Virus record (IMG/VR): IMGVR_UViG_3300032308_000878
Span: 1 to 41,986 of that record
Reading direction: 5' to 3' (one strand)
DNA from: a virus
Length of the DNA stretch: 41,986 bases
Of the stretch, positions 6,406 to 15,251 are shown one piece after another. The notes under the pieces are model-generated. The model was not told the DNA's origin and made no database searches. It saw nothing but the letters and a program-made list of their open reading frames with translations. The stretch's first letter is position 1. Every line of letters begins with the position of its first letter. A program made the translations under genes and the position numbers.

Positions 6406-9174
6406 ATGGCTAAAGCGTCACCTATTATTCGGTCTTTCAACGGCGGCGAATGGTCGGCTCTCATGGAGGGCCGCACGGACATTGACCGCTATCCGTCAAG
6501 CGTTCGCAAGATGGAAGGTTATGTCGCCGCGCCGCAAGGCCCCGCGATTCCGCGCAGCGGTACGGCCTTCATGGGCAAGGTGTACGACGAGACTAAGAAG
6601 ACCGTTCTGATCCCCTTTGTGTTTTCTGAGACTGACTTCTTGCAGCTTGAGTTCTCGCCGGGGCGGCTGCGCTTCTTTACCGAGTTCGGCCTACTCACGC
6701 GTCAGCCTGAGTTCTGCACCATGGTCGCCCGGTCGCCGATCGTCGTTGAGCTGGACCCCGCATGGGGCGGCGTCGTCGGCGAAGAAGTTGTCATCAGCTT
6801 GCTTCCCGAGGCATCAAACCTCAATGGCACCACCGCGCGCATCACCGCAATCTCGGGCAATCAGTACACGCTCGACGCCACGTACTTACCGATACCCGAC
6901 CCGGCCAGTATGCAAGTGGCGCGTGTGTACCACGTGGACTCCCCCTACACGGAGGACCAGCTAGAAGAGATATGTGATCTACAGCGGTTCGACACCTTTT
7001 GGCTGTTGCACCCCACGGTCAAGCCTTACAAGTTAAAGCGGCTCGACACTTACGATTGGCGGTTCGAGGCCATCGTTTTTACCGACGGTCCTTACCTACC
7101 GCAAGTAGACACGACGACTAAATTGACGCTGAGCGCTACGGGTAAAGCCACGCCTAACATGACGAGCAACACAACGCCCTCTGGCGTTTGCTCGGGCAGC
7201 AGCAATGACGCGGGCAGCGATTACTATTTGGCGTTCGACAATCCAGCTTTGCCGAGCTATTGGCGCAGCAACACGAACCAGTCAGGCATAATCCAGTACC
7301 GCTCCACCGGCGCGCCATTCGTGGCCGACGGGTACTCGATCGCGCTTGGTGACTACAACGCCAACACCAGCTACACGAGCAAAGACCATGCGCCATCTAA
7401 CTTCACGTTTGAAGGCAGCAACGACGGAACTAACTGGACTATTCTTGATACCCAAAAAGATTATGTGCTTTACGACGGCATGAAGTCTGTCTTTTTCCCG
7501 CTCGATAACGCAGTGGCGTATGAGTACTATCGTTTGAACGTGACGGCGTGCACGCGCAACGGCACGGTGAACCCCACGATCCGCAGCCTGATTATCCGCT
7601 CTACCACTTCGGTCAACGTCACGATCACTGCGTCGTCCACGACCGACATCAACGGCGGCTTAGGGTTTTTGACTACCGACGAAGGCAGACTGATTCGCAT
7701 CCAAGGCAGCGATGCTGTGTGGCGATCCCTGCGCATCACGTCGCGCACGTCAGCTACCGAAGTGCAAGCCGTGCTGCTAGACGAGCCGTTTCCCGATCTT
7801 GCGCCGTCGTCGAAGTGGCGTCTCGGTGTTTGGAGCGACACGACCGGCTACCCCAACGCGGGCGTGTTTGGCCCCGAAGACCGCTTGTGGCTCGGCGGCT
7901 CGACCAAGTACCCCGACGCGCTGGCCGCGTCCATGCCCGAGTTCTACGATCGCTTTGCGCCCACGACCCCGGACGGCGAAGTGCTCGATACCAGCGGCAT
8001 ATTCGTGCAGCTCAACACACCTAAGCTCTCGCGTATCCGCTGGCTGGCCGTGGGCAAAGACGGCATCCTCGCTGGCACCGGCCTGACCGAAGCGCAAGTG
8101 TTGCCGCTCGAAGGGTCGGGCAAGAACGTGACGGCCAACTCGATACGCGTTAAGACGCCCACGCAACGCGGCAGCGCCAACGTGCGCGCGGTGTCGGTGG
8201 ACGGCCAGACATTGTTTGTGCAGCGCTCGGCCCGTACTCTGCGTGAGTTTGCGTACTCCTACGAGGCCGATAGCTTCAAAGCGCCGAGCATGTCGCAGCT
8301 CGCGAGCCACCTCGGTATAACCAAGTTCAAGAAGCTGGCCTACGCGGCGGAACCGTACAGTATCGTTTGGGTCCTGCGCGAAGACGGGCGCATTGTCGGA
8401 CTGACGTATAACCGCGACGAGAACGTGGTGGGCTGGCACCAGCACCCGCTCCCCGACCTCGGTAGCTCGGAAGCCTTTGTCGAAAGCATATCAGTTCTGC
8501 CCGGCACTGAGCGGCAGCAAGATGTGCTGTGGATGATTGTGCGTCGTACTGTCAACGGGCAAACGCGCCGCTTCGTGGAGAAGCTCACTCCGTTTTGGGA
8601 CTTCGGCATGGATCTCTCGGACGCGCATTATGTGGACTGTGCGCTCCGCTACAGCGGCGCTCCGGCGACCCGGCTGTACAACCTCACGCACGTCGAAGGC
8701 CGCGTCCTCTATGGGCTGGCGGACGGCGCGCCGATCGGACCTATCACCGTGGCCGACGGGTCTGTGCTTCTGCCATTCGCAGCATCGAACGTCATTCTTG
8801 GCTTTGGGTTTGATTCCCTCGTGACCACCGCGCGCTTAGAGAATGGCGCTGCGGACGGGACGGCCATTGGCAAAGTAAAGCGTATGCACAACGTGACTGT
8901 CCTCGTGTGGGATTCTTTCGGCGGCGACATCGGCGTTAAGAACCATGACACAGGCGTGATTGAGTACGAGCCGATGGAGTACTACTACAAGGACTACAGC
9001 ATCGAAGTAAATGACGGCGTGGTTCTGCAAACGGGCTTCACGAAGCCGATACCTCTGGCGGCAGGATACGAAGTGGACGGATGCCTGTACATACGACGCA
9101 GGAAAGAGACGCCACTACCGTGCAACGTGCTGGCATTGCTACCGCAGCTCGTGACACAGGACAACCCGAAATGA
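6406..9174 (+). CDS. Tail tubular protein B (T7 gp12-like nozzle) with a discoidin-like insertion
   Basis: A 922-residue protein, longer than T7 gp12 (794). The N-terminus SFNGGEWSALMEGRTDIDRYP, the core GPEDRLWLGGSTKYPDALAASMPEFYDRF, and the later TQRGSANVRAVSVDGQTLFVQRSARTLREF are typical of tail tubular B nozzle proteins. About residues 235-398 look like an inserted F5/8 type C (discoidin) beta-sandwich, with FTFEGSNDGTNWTILDT, AYEYYRLNVTA and a terminal PTIRSLIIRS. Such domains usually bind carbohydrate. The nozzle is a hexamer below the adaptor and holds the fibres. The gene overlaps the next by 4 bases (ATGA). Confidence 0.88.
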   Translation: MAKASPIIRSFNGGEWSALMEGRTDIDRYPSSVRKMEGYVAAPQGPAIPRSGTAFMGKVYDETKKTVLIPFVFSETDFLQLEFSPGRLRFFTEFGLLTRQPEFCTMVARSPIVVELDPAWGGVVGEEVVISLLPEASNLNGTTARITAISGNQYTLDATYLPIPDPASMQVARVYHVDSPYTEDQLEEICDLQRFDTFWLLHPTVKPYKLKRLDTYDWRFEAIVFTDGPYLPQVDTTTKLTLSATGKATPNMTSNTTPSGVCSGSSNDAGSDYYLAFDNPALPSYWRSNTNQSGIIQYRSTGAPFVADGYSIALGDYNANTSYTSKDHAPSNFTFEGSNDGTNWTILDTQKDYVLYDGMKSVFFPLDNAVAYEYYRLNVTACTRNGTVNPTIRSLIIRSTTSVNVTITASSTTDINGGLGFLTTDEGRLIRIQGSDAVWRSLRITSRTSATEVQAVLLDEPFPDLAPSSKWRLGVWSDTTGYPNAGVFGPEDRLWLGGSTKYPDALAASMPEFYDRFAPTTPDGEVLDTSGIFVQLNTPKLSRIRWLAVGKDGILAGTGLTEAQVLPLEGSGKNVTANSIRVKTPTQRGSANVRAVSVDGQTLFVQRSARTLREFAYSYEADSFKAPSMSQLASHLGITKFKKLAYAAEPYSIVWVLREDGRIVGLTYNRDENVVGWHQHPLPDLGSSEAFVESISVLPGTERQQDVLWMIVRRTVNGQTRRFVEKLTPFWDFGMDLSDAHYVDCALRYSGAPATRLYNLTHVEGRVLYGLADGAPIGPITVADGSVLLPFAASNVILGFGFDSLVTTARLENGAADGTAIGKVKRMHNVTVLVWDSFGGDIGVKNHDTGVIEYEPMEYYYKDYSIEVNDGVVLQTGFTKPIPLAAGYEVDGCLYIRRRKETPLPCNVLALLPQLVTQDNPK

Positions 9175-9602
9175 TCGAGTACGTTAAGCTCCGGCAGGAA
9201 CACATAGCGCTGGTGGCGGCGCAAGAGGGCGACAAGCAAACTCAGCTTGCATACCTTGACCCCGCTCTGCGCACGGCGTTGGAAAACGAGTTCTCTTTCA
9301 CGGCGTTTTGCGGCAATAAATGCTTGGGCGCTGCGGGTATTATCCGCGTCACAAACCGCCGGGCGATGGCGTGGGCGATGCTTTCGCGAGAGGCAGGCCC
9401 GCACATGATGGCCCTGACGCGCAAGGTTAAACGCGCGCTAGAGCTGCACCCTTGCCCTCGCGTCGAGATGACGGTATTATGCGACTTCGAGCCGGGGCAT
9501 CGGTGGGCTAGATTGCTCGGTATGGATTTGGAGGCCCCCCGCATGAGGGGCAGTAGCGCGAGTGGGCTTGACGAAGCTCTCTACGCGCGCGTTAGGGGGT
9601 AG
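9171..9602 (+). CDS. T7 gp13-like protein with acetyltransferase-type fold
   Basis: A 143-residue protein starting at the ATG that overlaps the tail tubular B stop (ATGA). An in-frame ATG at 9081 would add 30 residues overlapping the nozzle gene in another frame, so it is rejected. Size, place and sequence pattern (early ALENEFSFTAFCGNKCLGAAGII, then WAMLSREAGPHMMALTRKVKRAL, then the RWARLLGMD loop) match the T7 gp13 family, which has a GNAT-like fold and is needed for assembly of the internal core. Acetyl-CoA binding has not been shown from sequence here. It begins the internal virion gene block. Confidence 0.75.
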   Translation: MIEYVKLRQEHIALVAAQEGDKQTQLAYLDPALRTALENEFSFTAFCGNKCLGAAGIIRVTNRRAMAWAMLSREAGPHMMALTRKVKRALELHPCPRVEMTVLCDFEPGHRWARLLGMDLEAPRMRGSSASGLDEALYARVRG

Positions 9603-9604
9603 GC

Positions 9605-10108
9605 ATGGCCGCAGCTACAGTACTAGCCGTAGTGTCGGGACTGAGTACGGCCCTGTCCGTAGTTGGAGCCATCAGCGAGGGCAACGCTGAGCGCGCAGCG
9701 GCCAACCGGGCGGCGGAGCAAGACCGTCGCGACGCACAGATCCGAACCCAAGACCGTATCAACGCCATCAACACCGCAGAGCTGGCCGCCGAGGACCAGC
9801 GCCGCGAGCATCGCCGTCAGCTTGCCACGATCAAAGCCAGCCTTGGCTCGTCGGGCGTGGACATGGCGGGGTCGCCGCTCGATGTCCTTGCTGATTCCGC
9901 TGTGGGTATGGCGCTCGATCAGCGTCGCACATCTTACGAAGGCCAAGTGCGCGGGCGCGACGCGGCTATGGGTATCATAGGTGCGAACGAGAGTGCCGAC
10001 GCCAACATAGCAGCGGGTAAGAACGCCAAGAAGTCGAGCTACGTGAAGGCCGGTAGCGCGCTATTGAGCGGCGCGAGCAAAGCATACGGATATTACAAAG
10101 GGGTCTAA
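9605..10108 (+). CDS. Internal virion protein (T7 gp14-like)
   Basis: A 167-residue, Ala-rich protein. The N-terminus is a hydrophobic small-residue helix (about residues 2-27, including TVLAVVSGLSTALSVVGAI). A long charged helix follows, with EQDRRDAQIRTQDRINAINTAELAAEDQRR, then the SSGVDMAGSPLDVLADSA motif common to gp14-type ejection proteins. The C-terminal segment is SALLSGASKAYGYYKG. In T7, gp14 is ejected into the outer membrane to form the entry channel. It lies between the gp13-like gene and the large ejection proteins, exactly as in T7. Confidence 0.8.
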   Translation: MAAATVLAVVSGLSTALSVVGAISEGNAERAAANRAAEQDRRDAQIRTQDRINAINTAELAAEDQRREHRRQLATIKASLGSSGVDMAGSPLDVLADSAVGMALDQRRTSYEGQVRGRDAAMGIIGANESADANIAAGKNAKKSSYVKAGSALLSGASKAYGYYKGV

Positions 10109-10111
10109 GCT

Positions 10112-13100
10112 ATGCCTAACCTTCCTTACACGTCGCAAGTGGACGCTCGGTCGCTGCGCAGCAGCGCGAGCGGCATCGCACGTTCCGGCGGGGCCGATGC
10201 GTTTGGCGCTCAGGTAGGCGGCGCGCTGCAAGAGTTAGGGCAAGCGGTAGGCGTGACGACTGACGTAGTGGCGCGCGTTGCAGACAAGAAGCGGCGCGAA
10301 GACACGGCGAACGCGATGGCCAACTTTGATCCCACGCCGGATCTTTTGCAGCTTCGCAATCAAGTCGGCCCCGACGGCAAAGGCTACCACGATCTAGTGA
10401 AAGAGAAGTACCCCGCGCTCGTTGAGGACCACGCGAACAGATTGGCTGACGACGCCGCGCGCATGGCCTTCCGCCAAGAAGCCATGTCCCGCTTCCCGCA
10501 GTATACAAGCAACGCCGCCGAGTACGAGTGGTCTGCGATGCAGGAGTTTGGCAAGCGCGAAGCTAACACGGCGCTGTCCACGTTGCAGAACAAAGTCATG
10601 GGCGACCCGACCGCGTATGATCTGAGCGTGCAGGACGGCTTCGCTGTGATCGACAGCCGCACCGACATGCCCGCCTCGCAGCGCGAGCTGATGAAGCAGG
10701 AGTGGCGCTACAACGCAGCCAAGAGCCGGTTCGACGGTATGATGAACGCCGCCACGACAGCGGCTGCGGTAGACGCTATCGCCGCAGACTTGGCCGGACA
10801 AGGCGGCAAGGACTGGACGGCTGAGATGAAGCCCGAGGACTATGCGCGCGTAGCGGACAAGCTCGGCTCGATGCGCACTCAGTTGCGCACCAAGGTCAAG
10901 GCCGAAGCCGACGCGGCGGTCAAGGTACTGAAAGAGCGTAGCGAGACTACCACATCATTTATCGACCCCGAGGATTTGCGCAGCGCGCAGTCGCTGGTCA
11001 AAGAAGTGGGCGACCCGGTGCAGGCCGCGCAGATCGCACGCGTTGCCCGCAATGAGGACATCAAGCGCACGATCATGAAGTTGCCACCGAGCGAGATCCG
11101 CGCCCGCATAGCACAGACCAACGGAAGCCCTGACGCTGTGTTCCCCAACTTTGCGCCGGAAGTATCGACCGCGATAAACAGCGCGGCTAAAGTGTACAAC
11201 GACGTAAGCCCTGCTTTACTGGCCGCTACGTGGGGGGCGGAGGCTGGCAATAAATTGAAGGCCAAGCGCCCCAAAGTTAAGCCTGAATATACGCCAATGG
11301 CGCTCACAACCGGCTTCGACGTGCGGAACATGCGCCCTGACGTGCTAGACGCCGCCACTATGGCTGGTCAGATGCTAGGGTCCGCGTTGCCCGTTGTGCG
11401 CCTGCCGGACACGCCCGGCCAAAAGTCGGACAACACGATCGACGTTTCGACCTTGGGCATGAGTGCGGCGGATAAAGCGCGCACCGCAGCGGCGCTGATC
11501 GACGCGGGGTTTACAGGCTTTAGGGAAGAGGCGGGCGTATTGCGCGCCAAGATGATTGACGCTGTGCCAGCAACCTTCAAGCAAAAGGAAGGCGGCGTTG
11601 TGTTCGGCGGGTGGAGCGACCTGTCGCCCGAAGTATCGTCCGTGCTGATGGAGCGCGGCTTTATGGCGGGCGCGAAGTCTGACGTGATTAAGCGTACACC
11701 TCTTGTCACCGTCGAGCCAAATAGATACGACTTTCCTACAGATATTTTAGGCCCTGACGGTAAGCCTGCTTCCACGGCTATAGGCCCCGGTCAATTTATA
11801 GAAAGCACGTGGCTAGAGTTGGTTTACTCGCCCGGTGTCGCCGAGCAATGGGGCCTTGACCTAAGCGCTATGTCTAAGCAAGAGGTTTTAGCTTTGCGTG
11901 GTGATGTCAATTTTGCTGCGCTAGGCACCGCGTTGTTGGCCACGCGCAATAGAGCAGCGCTAAGCACGGCGTTAGGGCGCGAGCCTTCCGACGCTGAGAT
12001 ATACATGGCGCACTTTATGGGCGCGGACGGGGCAAGTACACTGATAGCGGCGCGGGAAAGGGACCCGAGTATATCTGCGGCAGACCTGATGCCAAAAGCA
12101 GCCGAAGCCAACAAGCCCATATTTTACCGAGACGGGCAGAAACTGTCAGTGCAAGATGTCTACGTGGGGCTGGCGCAGAAGTTCGGTTTGTCGCCCGACA
12201 ACGTGGCTTTTGAGGACGTGCAGCAATACCAACGTGGCCTGACCGCGCTTGAGTCCGGGCTGGCTAAAGACCCGATGATGACAGCCGCGCAGACCGGCAC
12301 GTTTGTGATGCCTGACCTCGGCGCGGAGGGCGGGTTCGCCGCGCAGTCTGGCGTGGCGCAATCTGTGGCCAACTACTACAACATTCCGATGCGCGACATG
12401 AAGCCGTTTACTGACGAGCAAGCAAACTATCTCAAGTCGCAGATCGACACAGGCAGCGCCGACGACATCGTGCGCGTGATGGCTGGCGTCGCGCAGATGG
12501 GACCTGACGTGTCGAAGGCAGCGCTGCGCCAGCTAGGTGAGAAGGACCCCGCGTTCGCGTTTGCCGGTAAGCTCTATATGGCAGGCGGGGTTAATGCCGC
12601 GCAAGAGATCATCCGTGGCCGTAAGATCCTCAACGACAATCCGTCGATCCGCACGCAGCTCGGGCTTGGCGACGGCAGCAATAAGGCCATGCAAGTGTTT
12701 AGCGTGCAGGCTGGTCCCGCGCTGGCGCTGTTGAAGCCCGAAGACCGGCAGTCGATACTCGATGCTTCTGTTGCGCACTGGACTAACCGCTCAGTGTCGG
12801 CGGGCAGCTCAGAGCAACTAGGCAACTCTAAGATCAAGTTTGAGGATTCAGTAAACGCTGTGCTCGGCGGCTCAGCCGACGCGCCCGTTATCGACGTGGT
12901 GAACGGTGAGAAAACGCTACTGCCGACCGGCATCAGCGCTGACGTGCTCGACCGCGCGATCGACAGGATCACGCTAGAGGACATAGTTGCGATGTCTACG
13001 TCAAAGCAAGCGCCAGTGCTGGCCGACGGTACAGTCGCGGACCCTGCGGACTTCAAGTACGAGTTAAAGCTGCGCGCGGTGGGCGACGGTACATACCGGC

Positions 13101-13270
13101 TGATGCTGGCCGACGGTAGCTTCTTGGCGGTGCCGTCTGCGCCCGGCTCTCCGATCGAAGCGTACACGATTAAGCCGACGCCCGAGCTGGTGAACAGCAT
13201 TGTGTCGCGACCGGGGCCGCGATCGACGGCTAGTCGCGGGGACACGTGGTTCAACTTTTTAGCGAACTGA
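10112..13270 (+). CDS. Large internal virion protein with lytic transglycosylase domain
   Basis: A 1,052-residue protein. The N-terminal 500 residues are helical and charged and resemble T7 gp15-type ejection proteins. About residues 525-690 carry a lysozyme-like SLT domain: TVEPN with a candidate catalytic Glu535, IGPGQFIESTW (557-567), and IYMAHFMGADGAS (about 630). A helical C-terminal part follows. In T7 the transglycosylase is at the N-terminus of gp16; here it sits inside the protein in the gp15 position. Its role would be local cell-wall thinning during DNA entry. The domain's codons are visibly richer in A/T than the flanks, which suggests it was acquired. Confidence 0.82.
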   Translation: MPNLPYTSQVDARSLRSSASGIARSGGADAFGAQVGGALQELGQAVGVTTDVVARVADKKRREDTANAMANFDPTPDLLQLRNQVGPDGKGYHDLVKEKYPALVEDHANRLADDAARMAFRQEAMSRFPQYTSNAAEYEWSAMQEFGKREANTALSTLQNKVMGDPTAYDLSVQDGFAVIDSRTDMPASQRELMKQEWRYNAAKSRFDGMMNAATTAAAVDAIAADLAGQGGKDWTAEMKPEDYARVADKLGSMRTQLRTKVKAEADAAVKVLKERSETTTSFIDPEDLRSAQSLVKEVGDPVQAAQIARVARNEDIKRTIMKLPPSEIRARIAQTNGSPDAVFPNFAPEVSTAINSAAKVYNDVSPALLAATWGAEAGNKLKAKRPKVKPEYTPMALTTGFDVRNMRPDVLDAATMAGQMLGSALPVVRLPDTPGQKSDNTIDVSTLGMSAADKARTAAALIDAGFTGFREEAGVLRAKMIDAVPATFKQKEGGVVFGGWSDLSPEVSSVLMERGFMAGAKSDVIKRTPLVTVEPNRYDFPTDILGPDGKPASTAIGPGQFIESTWLELVYSPGVAEQWGLDLSAMSKQEVLALRGDVNFAALGTALLATRNRAALSTALGREPSDAEIYMAHFMGADGASTLIAARERDPSISAADLMPKAAEANKPIFYRDGQKLSVQDVYVGLAQKFGLSPDNVAFEDVQQYQRGLTALESGLAKDPMMTAAQTGTFVMPDLGAEGGFAAQSGVAQSVANYYNIPMRDMKPFTDEQANYLKSQIDTGSADDIVRVMAGVAQMGPDVSKAALRQLGEKDPAFAFAGKLYMAGGVNAAQEIIRGRKILNDNPSIRTQLGLGDGSNKAMQVFSVQAGPALALLKPEDRQSILDASVAHWTNRSVSAGSSEQLGNSKIKFEDSVNAVLGGSADAPVIDVVNGEKTLLPTGISADVLDRAIDRITLEDIVAMSTSKQAPVLADGTVADPADFKYELKLRAVGDGTYRLMLADGSFLAVPSAPGSPIEAYTIKPTPELVNSIVSRPGPRSTASRGDTWFNFLAN

Positions 13271-13277
13271 GGACCGC

Positions 13278-15251
13278 ATGTCTTTCCTAGAAGCTGACCA
13301 AGATAACCGATACCTCAGCCCCGAGAGCGTGGCCACCGGGCCTAAGATTGGGCCGTTGCGTGGCGCGCAGTACGCGTTTGAGGCACAAGATCGCGCTATG
13401 TCCTCGCGTGGTGTCAACGAATATCTCTACGACGAAGTAGGCACGCAGCGCGAAAAGCTGGTGAAGCTCGGTGAGGTTGCCCCGGACTGGCCAATTCTCA
13501 AACCTCCTACGCTGATGGACGCTACTTCGTTCCGTCCCTTTGAGGACGTGGCCCGCTTCTACACGGACGGCGGCACCGAAGAAGAAGCCAATGCGCTACG
13601 TCAATACGACGAACGCATTGAAGCCCTGCGCCAGAAGTACCCTGACGCGCAACTACGCACGACGTATGAACTGTGGCAATCGGTACGAGGCGCAGCACGT
13701 GATGCCGTCGATCGCGACGCGGCGGCGCGCAAGGGCGTCACTGGCACTGTTGGGTCGTTCGCGGGCGCAATAGCTTCGGGCGTCAACCCTGTCACCAACC
13801 CGATGCTTGCGGCCACGCTCCCGATCGGCGGCTTCGGGCGCACAGCGGCTATGCGTATCGCGACGGAAGCGGGGTCCCAAGGCGCGATCGAGCTGGCCAA
13901 CCAGTTGACCGGCGCGCAAGAGAACATGCGCCTGTTGGGGCTGGAAACGGGCGCAGCACAGATCGCATCTCAGGTAGGATTAGCCGCAGCGGGCGGAGCG
14001 GCCATTCGTGGCGTAGGCGAGGGCGCGGTGGCGCTCGGCAACCGCTGGTTCCGCAACACGCCTGACGACCCTGCGCCCCCTGTGCCGCCGCGCCCCGAGC
14101 CTACCGTGTCACGCCGACCGATGACTAAGGCAGAGCAAGACTTGGCCGACGTGATGTCTGGCAAGCGCAGCTTTGACGAAGTGTACGCCCGGCAGGAAGG
14201 GTCGCCCGTAGGCCCCACGCGCCACGATGCGCGCGGCATGGCAGAAGACCTGTCGCATTTGGAAGCTCGGCTGCAAGCATGGGACGGCGACGCGCCTATG
14301 GCGGTTCGTGCGCCCACGCCCGAAGAGATACTGGCGCGCTCAGAGCCTAGCATTAATTACGCCGCCATGACGCCCGACGCTCGTGCAGCGTTAGGGCGCG
14401 CATCGCCTGACGATCTAGCCCGCACGATCGACCCTGACGTGTTCCGCGTCTACGACAAGCTCGGCGCTGAGATGGAGCAAGTGCGGCAGTACATCGAGAT
14501 GGCTAAGCCTAACGACGCCAGCCGGGCGCTGGCCGTGCAGGACATCGAGGTCAAGATCGCCGAGGTCGAAACGCGGTTGCGCGCAATCACGCCGCGCGAT
14601 CCGGCCAAGCTAAAGCGCACCCTAGAAGCAGAGCGTAAGAGCCTAGTAGAAGAGCGCGATCGCGTGGCCCACGCGCACGATACGGCTGACAGCCCCACGA
14701 TCAAGGCGTACCGAGACGAGCTGGCCCGGCTCGACTACAAGCGCCGCGACCTTGCACCCGCTGTGTCGCGTGCCTACGCGCGGGCGCGCAAGAAGTGGGC
14801 GGCTGGCGACGCCGACCTGCGCGCCGTGCAGGACATGCTGCGCCGTGGCGAGAGCAAACTTCCAGACCAAGCGCCCGGTATGCTCGACGCGTTCGACGCG
14901 TTTGAGCGCACAGCGGCTGATGACATACCGGCTTTGCGGCAGTCTGCATCTGTGCGCGACCGGCTACCCGAGAACGCAGGCGTGGCCGACATTGCATCGG
15001 CAGTCATGAAGCACAACGACGAAGTATTGACTGACGGTTTGCAGTCGTTCCGTGATAGTCTGCCTAAAGTACTTGCCGATCAGACTGACGCCATCGTTCC
15101 CGGCACTGACATACGGTTGCCACTTGAGACAAAGATGATGGTGCCGAACGAAGACGGCGTTGGTATGCGCGAGATGTCGTTGCGCCAAATGCTACAAGAA
15201 CAGATTGATGCTGACGAAGACCTGAAAGCGGTGACAACATGCCGAATCTAA
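13278..15251 (+). CDS. Internal virion protein, coiled-coil rich
   Basis: A 657-residue protein between the SLT protein and the last large ejection protein. About residues 155-250 are rich in Gly and Ala with hydrophobic stretches (GVTGTVGSFAGAIASG; VGLAAAGGAAIRG), like membrane-active segments. A proline-rich linker follows (about 268-282), then long charged helices (about 385-530). The C-terminus overlaps the next gene by 13 bases in another frame. Together with the next gene it may correspond to a split T7 gp16-type protein. That is inference from order, size and composition; no enzymatic motif was seen. Confidence 0.75.
   Translation: MSFLEADQDNRYLSPESVATGPKIGPLRGAQYAFEAQDRAMSSRGVNEYLYDEVGTQREKLVKLGEVAPDWPILKPPTLMDATSFRPFEDVARFYTDGGTEEEANALRQYDERIEALRQKYPDAQLRTTYELWQSVRGAARDAVDRDAAARKGVTGTVGSFAGAIASGVNPVTNPMLAATLPIGGFGRTAAMRIATEAGSQGAIELANQLTGAQENMRLLGLETGAAQIASQVGLAAAGGAAIRGVGEGAVALGNRWFRNTPDDPAPPVPPRPEPTVSRRPMTKAEQDLADVMSGKRSFDEVYARQEGSPVGPTRHDARGMAEDLSHLEARLQAWDGDAPMAVRAPTPEEILARSEPSINYAAMTPDARAALGRASPDDLARTIDPDVFRVYDKLGAEMEQVRQYIEMAKPNDASRALAVQDIEVKIAEVETRLRAITPRDPAKLKRTLEAERKSLVEERDRVAHAHDTADSPTIKAYRDELARLDYKRRDLAPAVSRAYARARKKWAAGDADLRAVQDMLRRGESKLPDQAPGMLDAFDAFERTAADDIPALRQSASVRDRLPENAGVADIASAVMKHNDEVLTDGLQSFRDSLPKVLADQTDAIVPGTDIRLPLETKMMVPNEDGVGMREMSLRQMLQEQIDADEDLKAVTTCRI

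Noticed and set aside
7777-8445. Minus-strand open frame of 222 codons
   Set aside because: Antisense of the nozzle gene with no initiation signal or neighbour coupling.
9081-9170. Upstream in-frame start for the gp13-like protein
   Set aside because: It would overlap the nozzle gene by about 90 bases in another frame without a Shine-Dalgarno; the ATG in ATGA at 9171 fits family length.
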